The notes: generated from the letters alone by a model not told the origin. Shown: positions 1 to 9,376, numbered from the stretch's first letter. The stretch: DNA of 64,000 nt from Bacillus timonensis (GCA_020171895.1 JAIVAN010000003.1:558001-622000); one strand, 5' to 3'. A program made the numbers and translations.

Positions 1-277
1 TACTAGAAGGTGTTCCAAATAAAGTATTCCACTGTATCTTCACACCTCCACCTGCATTTTTTATCAAATCATTAGCAGACTCAAGCTGTACTTTCGTTGG
101 TAAAACTGTATTTAGTACGTTACGAATGTCAAAATTTTCTTCAACATGATGATGATCTAAAACTGAAGTTTGCGAAATTGAACCATCAACTTTATTTGCT
201 AAACTTGTAGGCAATAATAATTGACTAGTTAAGGCAACTGTACTTATTACCGATAATATTTTCGTCTTTTTCCCCAT
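1..277 (-). CDS. Secreted protein, N-terminal part only (possible protease propeptide)
   Basis: The gene runs off the left edge, so only about 92 N-terminal residues are visible. ATG at 277 follows a strong AAGGAGGAG ribosome site. The N-terminus (MGKKTKILSVISTVALTSQ, then a hydrophobic stretch ending near LPTSLA) is a Sec signal peptide. The mature part contains IQWNTLFGTPSS, which resembles the W-x-x-x-x-GTP motif of the FTP (fungalysin/thermolysin propeptide) region of secreted metalloproteases. That assignment is inference; the catalytic part lies outside the window. Confidence 0.6.
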   Translation of the reverse strand, partial: MGKKTKILSVISTVALTSQLLLPTSLANKVDGSISQTSVLDHHHVEENFDIRNVLNTVLPTKVQLESANDLIKNAGGGVKIQWNTLFGTPSS

Positions 278-507
278 CTTGACTCCTCCTTAAAAAGCAA
301 ATAGATTTGAAAAATATACATTCTTATTTGCTGTTTCAATAGCTATTCTTCACTATATTTTCTAGACCTTCCCTTAAGTATCAAGTTACTGACAACGTTC
401 TATGAAGTTTATATTTAAGGACTATTAGGAGATACGCCTAAAGATATATAGGTATTAGATGGCATTTCGGGATAAGTACTAGATTTTGAAATTTTATTTT
501 TGACCAT

Positions 508-548
508 AAAAAAACACACTAACTACAGAATCGGTTAATGTGTTTTTT
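508..548 (-). terminator. Terminator of the MFS gene
   Basis: Inverted repeat AAAAACACACTAAC / GTTAATGTGTTTTT around a loop of about 10 nt, directly downstream of the minus-strand pump gene; the T-rich tail is present on either strand. Confidence 0.7.
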
Positions 549-559
549 ACAGTCAAATA

Positions 560-1921
560 TTAATTCTCTTTATTCTTCTTACTATACAATATAAAAGTAA
601 TCATCGAGATTACTAGTAATACAAGTACACCAAGAAATATATTTCTGTAAGCAAGCTCTGGTAAGATTTCTTTTTGCCAACTTAATAAAATACCTGTCAA
701 GGCTACTCCAAATGCTCCTCCAAAAAATTGATTTAACTGAGCCATCCCCATACCGCTCCCGAGTTCATTTTTTGGTAAAATTCGTGAAACCTCATTTGAT
801 ATACTTGATGTAAAAGCTGAAAAGCCTATACTCATAAACATGTACGTGAACAATATTGCGTATGGTGAAAACGGTGCTAAAAATGCAAAGAGTAGCGTAG
901 CTAAAATGAGAAAACCATGGCCAAAGAAAACAACTGGTGCATTACCAAATTTATCGATTACCCTTCCGATATATTGAGCTGCAAACGCAGAAAGGATTGC
1001 TCCCGGAAAAATAATTAACCCAACTTCTGCTGGATCTTTCTCAAATAAAACCGTCAGCATAATTGGCATTAAAAATAAAGCAGAAAAATGTGTAATAAAA
1101 GCTGTAAATCCTAAAAATAATAACTTCATATATTGCTTGTTTTTCAGCAATGAAGGTTGTATAAATGGATTGTTCACAACTCGTAAATGCTTTCGAAGAT
1201 AAGCAAATGAAAGTAAACTTCCAATTAAAATCACATATGAAAAAGTAGATAAAAAGAGTAATACACCCGTTACGACAGCTCCAGTGAAGAATGCTCCAGC
1301 CGCATCAAACTGTACAGTTCGAACTTCCTCCATCGGTAAAAACTTCATAAAAAACGGTATAAGTATGAAGATAAAGCATGTGATAGCAAAGAGATAGTTC
1401 CAACCAAATACTTGAGTGATAGCTCCACCAATCACTGGCCCTAAACCAAAACCAAGTGAGGCAGCTGAAGATATAAAAGACATAGCTTTACCACGACGTG
1501 AAATGGGTATATACCTTCCAGCTAATACCATTGCAAGTCCCGGCACTGCCCCTGCCCCGGCTGCCTGAAACAATCTTGCTGATAATAACACATAAAAGTG
1601 CTCAGAGAATAACCCTATAATTGAAGAAATACCTAAAAGTGTTAGACCTATCGTTAAAAGCCTGTTGATTGGAATATAATCTGATAATCTACTAAAGGTA
1701 AGCGTAGAAATAGCAAACACAATGGAATAGCCTGATACAATCCACGATGCTGTTGCAGAGGACAGACTCAGATCAAAAAGGACGCTAGGTAAGGCCACGT
1801 TAAACATCGTAGTATTCATTACAACCAACCAAACAGTAAAGCTCCAAAGTAATACTATCTTATTCTCATGTTGAAGAGTTTCTTCAAAATCTATTTTTAA
1901 GGATGAGGACGCACCGGACAT
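560..1921 (-). CDS. TetL-like 14-helix MFS drug/H+ antiporter
   Basis: 453 aa multidrug or antibiotic exporter of the major facilitator superfamily, inner membrane. It is very hydrophobic with a length close to TetL/TetK (about 458 aa). Family features visible: an N-terminal helix ending in NVALPSV, the motif A-like loop GRLSD-type SRLSDYIPINR after helix 2, RLFQAAGAGA in helix 4, and the antiporter motif C as GFGLGPVIGG in helix 5. ATG at 1921 follows AGAGGTGG. TetL homologues export tetracycline-metal complexes or exchange Na+/K+ for H+; the substrate cannot be read from sequence. Monocistronic, with its own terminator. Confidence 0.85.
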   Translation of the reverse strand: MSGASSSLKIDFEETLQHENKIVLLWSFTVWLVVMNTTMFNVALPSVLFDLSLSSATASWIVSGYSIVFAISTLTFSRLSDYIPINRLLTIGLTLLGISSIIGLFSEHFYVLLSARLFQAAGAGAVPGLAMVLAGRYIPISRRGKAMSFISSAASLGFGLGPVIGGAITQVFGWNYLFAITCFIFILIPFFMKFLPMEEVRTVQFDAAGAFFTGAVVTGVLLFLSTFSYVILIGSLLSFAYLRKHLRVVNNPFIQPSLLKNKQYMKLLFLGFTAFITHFSALFLMPIMLTVLFEKDPAEVGLIIFPGAILSAFAAQYIGRVIDKFGNAPVVFFGHGFLILATLLFAFLAPFSPYAILFTYMFMSIGFSAFTSSISNEVSRILPKNELGSGMGMAQLNQFFGGAFGVALTGILLSWQKEILPELAYRNIFLGVLVLLVISMITFILYSKKNKEN

Positions 1922-2085
1922 TTTATCCCACCTCTTTATTTTGAGTTTCTAAATACTTTCAGACTATACACCGTCTATAAGCAACCGTCAACAAAAATGA
2001 CCAGATGGATAATAGTGTTAGATTTGTGGTACATGAGAAAAAACCTTAAGTATGTTTTAGCATTGAAAAGAACATGATTAGCACA

Positions 2086-2120
2086 AAAAAATCGTGCCCT
2101 ATTTCTAGGACACGATAAAA
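2086..2120 (-). terminator. Terminator of the cyclophilin gene
   Basis: Stem ATCGTGCCCTA / TAGGACACGAT (one mismatch, 4-nt loop) with an A-run on the left, i.e. a U-tract for the minus-strand transcript. Confidence 0.75.
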
Positions 2121-2128
2121 TATAATCT

Positions 2129-2785
2129 TTATTCTACCTTTTTTGGTTCACCATAAGATACACCAAACGTATCTACTGTTACCTTCTTAATTTTTTGATC
2201 TTGTAATGGCTTATCTTGAGCATCCCTTTCTACAGATACAATACTCTTAACTGTTTCCATACCCGTTACAACTTTTCCAAATGCCGCGTATTGTCCATCT
2301 AATTGTGCTACATTTTCTACCATAATAAAGAATTGAGATCCAGCAGAGTTAGGATCCATTGTCCGAGCCATAGAAATTACTCCCACTTCATGCTTTAACG
2401 GATTATCAAAACCATTATCCGTAAATTCTCCGGCAATGCTATATCCAGGTCCACCCATTCCAGTTCCTTCAGGATCTCCCCCTTGAATCATAAAACCTGG
2501 AATAACTCGGTGAAAAATTACCCCATCATAAAAACCTTTTTCGATTAAAGAGATAAAATTTGTTACAGTATTGGGTGCTATTTCAGGGTAGAGCTCAACT
2601 GTAATTTCTTCATCATTTTCCATTTGAATCGTAACGAGAGGATTTTTATCCACGCCTGCTTCATACGATTTAGATTTTTCTTTCGAGACATCACTGTTTT
2701 TTTCACTTGTGCCACAAGCAGTTAAAAAAGTCATCATTATTAGAGTTAGTACTAAATAGGAAATTCGTATTCTATTTGCTTTCAT
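2129..2785 (-). CDS. Cyclophilin-type peptidyl-prolyl isomerase lipoprotein
   Basis: 218 aa. A lipoprotein signal peptide ends in the lipobox L-T-A-C (Cys24), followed by a charged Ser/Lys-rich linker and a cyclophilin domain (about residues 48-210). Cyclophilin hallmarks are FHRVIPGFMIQGGDP with the catalytic Arg, GMGGPGY and SQFFIMV. It should catalyse prolyl isomerisation on the outer face of the membrane, helping fold secreted proteins. Monocistronic with its own terminator. Bacillus homologues are extracytoplasmic lipoproteins distinct from cytosolic PpiB. Confidence 0.9.
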   Translation of the reverse strand: MKANRIRISYLVLTLIMMTFLTACGTSEKNSDVSKEKSKSYEAGVDKNPLVTIQMENDEEITVELYPEIAPNTVTNFISLIEKGFYDGVIFHRVIPGFMIQGGDPEGTGMGGPGYSIAGEFTDNGFDNPLKHEVGVISMARTMDPNSAGSQFFIMVENVAQLDGQYAAFGKVVTGMETVKSIVSVERDAQDKPLQDQKIKKVTVDTFGVSYGEPKKVE

Positions 2786-2858
2786 ACTTTTTAATACTCC
2801 TTTTTCGTTTCGTTTTCTACTATGAACATACTATATTGGAGTTGAAAATTCTAGAAAA

Positions 2859-4118
2859 TTACGAATGAATTAAATAAAACTTTTTTTGTCTTTTTGCCAT
2901 ATAAGATACTTTTCCATTGGAGAACAAGATAGGTTCCTCTAAATAAATGGGAATTTCATGACCCCACTCTGGTATATATTGACGAATATTAAACTCCAGT
3001 GCGTAACAAGTATTGTTTTTAACGGTCAATTCTCCTCGTATTGGTATTTCCTTTTGTTGATCAAACAAACCAATAATAGGACCGATTCCATGACAGGTAA
3101 AACCAATCGGATGCGAGTAGAGCATCGCGTTTATTTGCTCATTTAGAGCTTTGTTCATAGATTCAGTGAAAATTTCATTTCCGGATACTCCTTCTTTAAA
3201 AAGTGATGTAACGATGTCTTCAAAGTGGGTGGCCGTTTTCATCGCACTTTTTAACCCGTTTGGCACATCTGTTTCCCCTTCTTTTAAAATGTAAGCTAAC
3301 TGCTGAGTATCCGTAGCAAGCCCTAAGTAATGTATACCAAAATCAAGATGAACAATGTCGCCTTTTTCAATGGTAACTGAGTCCAGTCTATCTTCCTTCG
3401 AGCCTTGCCGCTGAATGTCGACGGTAGGATAAAACGACGTCGTGATCCCTAGATTTAGTACTTCCTGCCGAATCCAATCGACTACATCTTTAGTTGTTGT
3501 TATTCCAGGATGAATCACTGCATTAGATAAAGCAGTTTGTGCAATTTGTCTTGCTAATTCAGCTATTGTTGGGTAATAGCACATTTCCTTATTTGTTCGT
3601 AATTGCAACCAATCTATGACGAGAGGTTCTGAGCTTGTTATCCTTTGTGAGAATTTTTCTCCAAGTAGTTCTTCTAATTCCTTATAAAACGAATGAGTTA
3701 AACCGTCACTCACAGCAAAGGTATCTGATGTATTAACGGCGATTGAGTTTGGATTTTTTTCCTGAATTAATTTTAAAAGACACTCCCATTGTGTTTCAAT
3801 TAATGGTTTCCAAACCCTTGTATAAAAAGGTTCAAAACTAGGGTTGTTATTTATTACCAATCGATCTACTGTGTGATCATGATTTAATGAAAAAACAAAT
3901 ATTGTTAACCGTCTTGAGCTATCCACGCTTGATGGAAATAAACTTTCTGCCACTGGGTCCTCATTGTATTCTCTTCCAATAACAATCCACATATCAAAGT
4001 TATGGTCTATCATAATTGAAGGTAAAAGTGTTTCTAGTCTCTCCATTAACCAGCTATCCGTAAGCTGTTCGCGTTCTACTAGTGGAAGTGTGACAATTTT
4101 CTTTTGTGTATCAATCAA
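2859..4118 (-). CDS. M24 family metallopeptidase (Xaa-Pro aminopeptidase-like)
   Basis: 419 aa, pita-bread fold peptidase expected to need two divalent metal ions. C-terminal catalytic domain ligands are visible in order: Asp in HLDFG, Asp in ATDTQ, His in CHGIG, Glu in ALEFNI and Glu in LEEPI. The N-terminal half (about residues 1-170) is the creatinase-type domain. The start is TTG at 4118, preceded by GAGGAGGT; no ATG fits better. Likely cytoplasmic, cleaving proline-containing peptides or a small amidine-type substrate; the subfamily is not resolved. Confidence 0.8.
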   Translation of the reverse strand: MIDTQKKIVTLPLVEREQLTDSWLMERLETLLPSIMIDHNFDMWIVIGREYNEDPVAESLFPSSVDSSRRLTIFVFSLNHDHTVDRLVINNNPSFEPFYTRVWKPLIETQWECLLKLIQEKNPNSIAVNTSDTFAVSDGLTHSFYKELEELLGEKFSQRITSSEPLVIDWLQLRTNKEMCYYPTIAELARQIAQTALSNAVIHPGITTTKDVVDWIRQEVLNLGITTSFYPTVDIQRQGSKEDRLDSVTIEKGDIVHLDFGIHYLGLATDTQQLAYILKEGETDVPNGLKSAMKTATHFEDIVTSLFKEGVSGNEIFTESMNKALNEQINAMLYSHPIGFTCHGIGPIIGLFDQQKEIPIRGELTVKNNTCYALEFNIRQYIPEWGHEIPIYLEEPILFSNGKVSYMAKRQKKFYLIHS

Positions 4119-4193
4119 TTTCTTACCTCCTCATTATGAACTTTCTCCACCATTCATTCGACACAGCTTTCAATAATCCTTTTATAAAAACAA

Positions 4194-4224
4194 AAAAACC
4201 CTTCTCGATTCTGAGTAGGATTTT
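4194..4224 (-). terminator. Probable terminator of the ZIP gene
   Basis: Imperfect stem AAAACCCTTCTC / GAGTAGGATTTT with a 6-nt loop, next to an A-run on the left, immediately downstream of the ZIP coding region. Confidence 0.5.
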
Positions 4225-4226
4225 AT

Positions 4227-4949
4227 TTATAACGTTGTTAAATACACGGCTACAATTAACCCGAAGGATGCCAATATTCCAATAACGGGCCCACCTTCTT
4301 CGTATGCCTCAGGCAACATGGTTGAGGAAACCATTGCAACAATTCCTCCTGCTGCAAATGCATTAATTCCAGCAATCAACCATTCATCGAGATTATTTAA
4401 AAACGTGTATCCAACTAGAGAGCTTACCGATGATAAAATAAAGACAATAAACCAAAGAAATAAGATTTTAGAAGTTGAGTACCCATCCTTTTTTAATCCT
4501 ATACTGCTAGATAGTCCTTCAGGAAAATTACTAATAAAGATAGCAATGACAAGAACCCAGCTAATTCCATTATCAATCAAACTAATTCCAATAATAACTG
4601 ACTCTGGTATCGCATCAATCACTGTACCAATAAAGATAGCGATTCCAGAATGCCCTTTTGGATTTTTATTAGAACGTTTTCTGTCTTTACCTCCTTTGTA
4701 AGCAATAAAGAGATCAATGGTTGTAAAAAGTGCGGCACCAAATAAAAATCCGACTGCAGTTGCAAAAAAACCTCCATTCTTTATTGAATCCGCTAATAAT
4801 TCAAATGACGCTGCACCTAATAACACACCTGTTCCAAAGGCCATAATATAGCCAATGAGCTTCTTTTTAATAGGAACAAAAATTCCGATGATAGCACCTG
4901 CTAAAACTGCTGAACCTGCAACAGCACCCCATATAACCGCTTCCCACAT
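4227..4949 (-). CDS. ZIP family divalent-metal transporter
   Basis: About 240 aa, eight predicted helices, GufA-like branch of the ZIP family (Zn2+/Fe2+/Mn2+ uptake). The metal-site helices are recognisable: GTVIDAIPESVIIG in helix 4 (the canonical HNxPEG here reads DAIPES) and SNFPEGLSSS in helix 5. A charged loop (GGKDRKRSNKN) precedes helix 4, as in the family. ATG at 4949, with AGGTGATATAC upstream, is preferred over the GTG at 4961, which overlaps the ribosome site. The His-to-Asp change in helix 4 may affect metal preference. Confidence 0.85.
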   Translation of the reverse strand: MWEAVIWGAVAGSAVLAGAIIGIFVPIKKKLIGYIMAFGTGVLLGAASFELLADSIKNGGFFATAVGFLFGAALFTTIDLFIAYKGGKDRKRSNKNPKGHSGIAIFIGTVIDAIPESVIIGISLIDNGISWVLVIAIFISNFPEGLSSSIGLKKDGYSTSKILFLWFIVFILSSVSSLVGYTFLNNLDEWLIAGINAFAAGGIVAMVSSTMLPEAYEEGGPVIGILASFGLIVAVYLTTL

Positions 4950-5079
4950 ACCGTATATCACCTATCATTATTTATTTTTCAATCTAGGAAATGGTGAAAA
5001 ATTGAAAAATTGATAGCTATAAAAAAGCTAAAAATAACCTTATTTAGCGATAATTCATGTGATTCAATTTTTTAACGAG

Positions 5080-5505
5080 TTACTTCAAATGGTTTAGAAA
5101 TGTTCTTTTTGAGTATGAAAACCGCTTAAAATACAAAAATTTGCGATAATCTCTATCTGTTAAAGGTCGCTTAACTGCCCGAAACAATAGTGATTGGGTA
5201 TCAGCGTATTTCTCAATGATAAACTTTGCAAAATCTTTTTTAGGCTGCTTAGACCACCATTGATACTCTTTACTCGAAACAACTTCATCAATTTCTTTCA
5301 TAAGCCATTGTTTATTTACTTCCCATTTTCTTTTCCGGTGTTCTAAAATATCCTTTGCAAAACTAGGTAATCTATTGATGACAATATCTATATAACCTTC
5401 AGACCACATAAGCATCCGGTCTTTTTCAGATAAGTCAAAAACCATTTTCATTAACTCTATTTCATCTACTTCATCCTGTGATGCGTACTTTCCAACTTTG
5501 TTCAT
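5080..5505 (-). CDS. Conserved hypothetical protein
   Basis: 141 aa, not recognised. Soluble, highly charged and mostly helical in appearance; rich in Lys/Arg/Asp/Glu with aromatic patches (EYQWWSKQPKKDF and RKFLYFKRFSYSKR at the basic C-terminus). ATG at 5505 follows GAAGAGGTG. No signal peptide or membrane segment. The basic C-terminus could contact nucleic acid, but no domain supports this. Confidence 0.65.
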   Translation of the reverse strand: MNKVGKYASQDEVDEIELMKMVFDLSEKDRMLMWSEGYIDIVINRLPSFAKDILEHRKRKWEVNKQWLMKEIDEVVSSKEYQWWSKQPKKDFAKFIIEKYADTQSLLFRAVKRPLTDRDYRKFLYFKRFSYSKRTFLNHLK

Positions 5506-5587
5506 TGAAACACCTCTTCCCTATTTTTTCCGAAAGAAAAAGGTTTTATCATAAAATTTAAATTACAATAATTATATTATGTAAACT

Positions 5588-5636
5588 AAAAACACAAAAA
5601 TTGCTTACTGAGTCCAAGCAATTATTGTGTTTTTTT
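5588..5636 (-). terminator. Terminator of the M20 peptidase gene
   Basis: Long imperfect stem: AAAAACACAA...ATTGCTT paired with AAGCAAT...TTGTGTTTTT, loop of about 9 nt, A/T-rich on both flanks. Confidence 0.75.
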
Positions 5637-5644
5637 CTTTTTCT

Positions 5645-6793
5645 CTATTCATCATTTGAATGCAGAGATAACCGTTCAATTGTTTTTGCTAATAATAATG
5701 TCCGTTCAACTAAAGAAGGTATTTCTAAATATTCATCCTCACGATGAGCATTTCCACCAATTGGTCCTAGGCCGTCAATTGTAGCAACTCCAGCAGCTGC
5801 AGTAAATGATGCATCTGACCCTCCACCTGTTGCTGTATCAACGATTTCAATCCCTATATCTCTCCCCACCTCTTTTATAATTTCTAAAAGCGATTTTGTT
5901 TGTGAATTTTTTTCCATTGGTGGACGATTCATACTTCCTTCAATATCTATTTTTGTCCCATCCACTTCTGATGTTGAGCAAATCTCTTCTATTTTTTCTT
6001 CTAGTACTTTAGCTTGTTTTTGTTCAGTTATTCGGATATCAACATGGGCCGTTGCATTATCAGATACTGTATTAACTGAAGATCCACCTTCAATCATTCC
6101 GACATTTACGCTAATTCCTTTTTCATGGTCAGAAAGCTCATGTAATTGAATGACTTTATGAGCCAATTCTTCAATCGCACTTCTTCCTTTCTCTGGCTCA
6201 ATTCCTGAATGAGCTGCTTTTCCCCTTACATTTAAGGTGTAATGTCCATTTCCACGTCTTGAGGACACAACAGAACCATCTTTTCTAGCAGGCTCCATGA
6301 TAAGAGCATACTTTTTATCCTTCGCACGATCTTTTATTAATTCTCTTGAAGTAGGTGATCCAACTTCTTCATCACTATTTATAATAATTTCAACATTTTT
6401 ATATGCATTTGAACCGTGTTCTCTCAATGCTTGAAGAGCATATATCAAAGAAACTTGACTTGATTTCATATCAATTACGCCTGGTCCGTATGCTCGATCA
6501 CCAACAATTTTAAATGGACGTTCTTTTGAGGTTCCTTCTGGGAAGACTGTGTCCATATGGGCTACAATCATAATAGTAGGTTTCATAGCGTCTTTATGCC
6601 TTACTACAAGATGGTTACCGTACTCTTCTTGCTTGATTATTTCAACTTGAAAATCCATTTCTTCATAGTTCTCTTTAAGAATTTTTCCGATTTGATCTAT
6701 TCCATTTTTTAAATAAGACCCACTATCAATATTTACAAGGGTCTCAATAAATGAAATCATTTCTACTTTTTTCTGATCTAGATAACCTTTCAC
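5645..6793 (-). CDS. M20 family metallopeptidase (glutamate carboxypeptidase-like)
   Basis: 382 aa zinc amino-acylase/peptidase of the ArgE/DapE/carboxypeptidase G2 family. Co-catalytic zinc ligands are visible: AHMDTVFPEG (His, Asp), GPGVIDMKSS (bridging Asp), INSDEEVGSP (general base Glu and ligand Glu), EPAR, and a C-terminal His in GGNAHREDE. The inserted dimerisation domain contains AAHSGIEPEKGRSA. GTG at 6793 follows AGGAGAGAT. Likely cytosolic hydrolysis of N-acyl amino acids or small peptides; exact substrate unknown. Confidence 0.85.
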   Translation of the reverse strand: MKGYLDQKKVEMISFIETLVNIDSGSYLKNGIDQIGKILKENYEEMDFQVEIIKQEEYGNHLVVRHKDAMKPTIMIVAHMDTVFPEGTSKERPFKIVGDRAYGPGVIDMKSSQVSLIYALQALREHGSNAYKNVEIIINSDEEVGSPTSRELIKDRAKDKKYALIMEPARKDGSVVSSRRGNGHYTLNVRGKAAHSGIEPEKGRSAIEELAHKVIQLHELSDHEKGISVNVGMIEGGSSVNTVSDNATAHVDIRITEQKQAKVLEEKIEEICSTSEVDGTKIDIEGSMNRPPMEKNSQTKSLLEIIKEVGRDIGIEIVDTATGGGSDASFTAAAGVATIDGLGPIGGNAHREDEYLEIPSLVERTLLLAKTIERLSLHSNDE

Positions 6794-6887
6794 AGCTTAA
6801 TCTCTCCTATTCAGTCACACAAATAAATCTATCCTCTTTTATTATATAGCGTTTTATAATTATTTGTTGATTGTTTACACAAAAAGA

Positions 6888-6912
6888 CTATGTTCGAATA
6901 TTTCGAACATAG
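6888..6912 (-). terminator. Terminator with perfect 11-bp stem
   Basis: CTATGTTCGAA / TTCGAACATAG around a 3-nt loop, followed (minus strand) by a U-tract from AAAAA at 6881-6885. Serves the secreted protein gene at 6915. Confidence 0.85.
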
Positions 6913-6914
6913 CT

Positions 6915-7763
6915 TCAGTCCAATTGTTCCAAAAAGGAAGAACCATCTATTTTCCAACTATCTGTCAATGCTTCCCTAATGACAGTAAAGATTATTTCTT
7001 TTTTCTTTTTCTTCTCACCTATCTTATAAATATCTACTTCGACTGGAATAGTAAGTTCCAATAATCCATCAGAATCCTCAGTAGGTAACAATGCCATATG
7101 TTTTATGACAAGTCCATCATATTTTTTTAATTTTGTGTGAACTAACTTGATCATTTTTTTTTGAGGAATCAATGTTAAATTTCTTATTTTTTCGTCTTTT
7201 TGATTGACTCCAACCGTAAATATTTCGATTAATTCATAAGGGTCTACAGAATTGATATATTCTTCTAACTTACCTGCAGATTTCAAAATCATCATTTTAT
7301 GAGAAGGATCTGCGCTTTTTGTTTTATGGGTTATACTACCGGCAAAATGTACACAAAAATGTCCAGGAAAATTATTTTTAAGTGCGCCTGCACCGTGAGG
7401 CATGCCGTGCATAGATGCTGCAAGCATTTGATCATCAACTATGACAATAATAGCTCTTCTCTTCCAACTCCATTTTCCGCCATAAATTGATTTCATAATT
7501 TTGGTGTCATGAGTAGTTAATGGTTGTACATCTGCATGATTTCTTCCCGCTCTTCGTTGTACTTTAAAGGATTTTCCTGTTTCAAAATCAAGTATGGTGA
7601 AAATAGAATTTTTCGGAATAAATGTATTTACTTGCTCCCATGTTTTCATCTCAATACTAAAGCTATTAGGTATGAAAACATGGTGGTTTTGCATTGCACG
7701 AACTGAGCCTAGGGGAATGAGGCATATAAGAACTATCGTTAATCCACTTATTAATCGCTTCAT
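6915..7763 (-). CDS. Secreted conserved protein with a Cys/His-rich core
   Basis: 282 aa with a Sec signal peptide (first about 23 residues, ending SVRA). I recall the central block in uncharacterised secreted proteins of Bacillales and Paenibacillus, sometimes beside copper-amine-oxidase-N domains: RRAGRNHADVQPLT, GKWSWKRRA, SMHGMPHGAG, NNFPGHFCVHFAGS, then TH and PSH. The clustering of His and one Cys resembles an enzyme active site (compare the SHGC core of L,D-transpeptidases), but the spacing does not match that family and no function is established. The C-terminal third is basic and divergent. ATG at 7763 follows GGGGAGAA. Monocistronic. Confidence 0.7.
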   Translation of the reverse strand: MKRLISGLTIVLICLIPLGSVRAMQNHHVFIPNSFSIEMKTWEQVNTFIPKNSIFTILDFETGKSFKVQRRAGRNHADVQPLTTHDTKIMKSIYGGKWSWKRRAIIVIVDDQMLAASMHGMPHGAGALKNNFPGHFCVHFAGSITHKTKSADPSHKMMILKSAGKLEEYINSVDPYELIEIFTVGVNQKDEKIRNLTLIPQKKMIKLVHTKLKKYDGLVIKHMALLPTEDSDGLLELTIPVEVDIYKIGEKKKKKEIIFTVIREALTDSWKIDGSSFLEQLD

Positions 7764-7855
7764 TTATACATTTCTCCCCTACTGTTTATGATTAGTTTGA
7801 GAAATGTGCGAAATTAGTATGCAAACTATTATTTGGAAGCTGTTTACATGATGGA

Positions 7856-8461
7856 TTATTTAAAGATTGCTTTATAGATAAAAGCAAACAAATTTATCGT
7901 CCATGGAGAATATCGAATTGGACATAAGTTTTTTTGATAGAAGGAATAATAACCATTTCTTAAGTGAATCCATCTTCTATCCGAAGCTTGCTGATTAAAT
8001 CTAGCTACATCAATGACCTTCACTTTATTTCGTTCGCTTACTAGTATATTTTTTACATGCATATCACCAGGATATAAATTGTATTTTTGTTTAATGGTTT
8101 GAAACGATTCTTCCAATTGTTGAAAAATAGTCGTTGGAATATATCGCCCTTCTGCTAAAAACTGATACAATGTTTTACCTTCAATGTAGTCAAGCACAAG
8201 AAAATTCTTTCCATAACTGTAACAAGTAGGGAAAGTATCCATGCCCTTTAATTTTCTGTAGATAAAATATTCTTTTTGGGCTAAGTCTTCATATGGAGGA
8301 TAATAAACCTTTATCACAAGATTTGATTTTTTTATCCGAAATACTGTTGCACTTTTTCCAGCCCCTATTAACGATAACTGTTTATCAAAAGAAACTACTT
8401 TGTATTGATTTAGAATATTCTTATTGTAGGATACAGTCTTAGCTAACTGCTCATATGTCAA
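7856..8461 (-). CDS. Protein kinase-like protein (YrzF-like)
   Basis: 201 aa, cytosolic. Kinase-fold signature: a glycine-rich loop GAGKSATVF, ATP-binding Lys in LVIKVYY, catalytic loop YPGDMHVKNIL (Asp and Asn retained), and VIDVARF in place of the DFG segment (metal-binding Asp retained). Shorter than Hanks kinases, like the small RIO/YrzF-type kinases of Bacillus. The start is uncertain: TTG at 8461 is the only in-frame start before a stop and has only a weak AGAAAG site. Substrate unknown. Confidence 0.7.
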   Translation of the reverse strand: MTYEQLAKTVSYNKNILNQYKVVSFDKQLSLIGAGKSATVFRIKKSNLVIKVYYPPYEDLAQKEYFIYRKLKGMDTFPTCYSYGKNFLVLDYIEGKTLYQFLAEGRYIPTTIFQQLEESFQTIKQKYNLYPGDMHVKNILVSERNKVKVIDVARFNQQASDRRWIHLRNGYYSFYQKNLCPIRYSPWTINLFAFIYKAIFK

Positions 8462-8544
8462 AAGTATCAGTTCTTTCTATTAAAATTTGTTAGTAGAAAC
8501 TGTTCTATATCCAAATTTTATTCAACATAAATTAACTTAACTAC

Positions 8545-8581
8545 AAAAAAATCCAATTCAGTATAAAACCGAATCGGAATT
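8545..8581 (-). terminator. Terminator of the LysM-CAP gene
   Basis: Stem of about 11 bp with one bulge and two G-U pairs (minus strand AATTCCGATTCGG against CTGAATTGGATT), followed by seven U residues. Confidence 0.7.
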
Positions 8582-8592
8582 GTAAAGTTTTA

Positions 8593-9213
8593 TTAATTTC
8601 CAATAAACATTTGAACCCAGGCACCATGATAAAAGCCAACACCAATTGAATCATAATCTGCCTTTAGAATATTTGCACGATGACCAGAAGAATTCATCCA
8701 AGAATTCATCACCTGTTGTGGTGTAGTTTGTCCTTTTGCTATGTTCTCGCCAGCCGTTCGGTAACTGATTCCGAACGTTTTCAACATTTGAAACGGTGAA
8801 CCATAGTTTGGACTAGTATGTGAGAAATAATTAGAGTTGATCATATCTTGTGCCTTTTTATGTGCAACATTTTTTAAGTCCGCGCGATGTGTAAGTGGCC
8901 TTAATCCTTGCTTTGCTCTTTCTGAGTTTACTAGTTGTACAACCTGCTCTTCAAAACTGCTTGGACTAGATGCAGACGGTTTTAGTCGAATAACTTCACC
9001 GACATGCATATTTCGTGGTTCTACTGTAGGATTTAGCTCCATTAACCTTCTGTAATCTAACCCATAACGCTGAGCAATAAACCAGAATGAATCACCTTTT
9101 GAAACCTTATAAAATTCAAAAGGCGGTTCTTTGAACATTTTAATTTGAGCATTTCCAAAGCTTGGAACTAGTAATAAACAGAACAACGATGTGATGAACA
9201 GCTTTTTAAACAT
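8593..9213 (-). CDS. Secreted LysM-CAP domain protein (YkwD-like)
   Basis: 206 aa. Signal peptide of about 22 residues, one LysM peptidoglycan-binding motif (YKVSKGDSFWFIAQRYG... to IRLKP, about residues 34-79), then a CAP/SCP domain (about 88-206) with the family blocks VNSERAKQGL, HKKAQDM, YFSHTSPNYGSP, GENIAKGQ and SGHRANIL. CAP proteins of this type are secreted or spore-coat associated in Bacillus; the molecular activity is not established. ATG at 9213 follows GGAGGT. Confidence 0.85.
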   Translation of the reverse strand: MFKKLFITSLFCLLLVPSFGNAQIKMFKEPPFEFYKVSKGDSFWFIAQRYGLDYRRLMELNPTVEPRNMHVGEVIRLKPSASSPSSFEEQVVQLVNSERAKQGLRPLTHRADLKNVAHKKAQDMINSNYFSHTSPNYGSPFQMLKTFGISYRTAGENIAKGQTTPQQVMNSWMNSSGHRANILKADYDSIGVGFYHGAWVQMFIGN

Positions 9214-9376
9214 ATAAAAACCTCCATTAATAATATAATCACCACTTTAGTTTGTCTCAATTAAGGAAGCTAATACATTATTTGATGGATTTCATACACA
9301 GTGTTAATTGTATTAGCATAAATAAAAATTTCTGTTAATAAAGTAGTTTATAAAAGAATAGGGGGCGTATTCACAT

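Noticed and set aside
4318-4701. Long plus-strand frames opposite ZIP, pullulanase and molybdoenzyme genes
   Set aside because: Antisense shadows of well-supported genes, without ribosome sites or recognisable domains.
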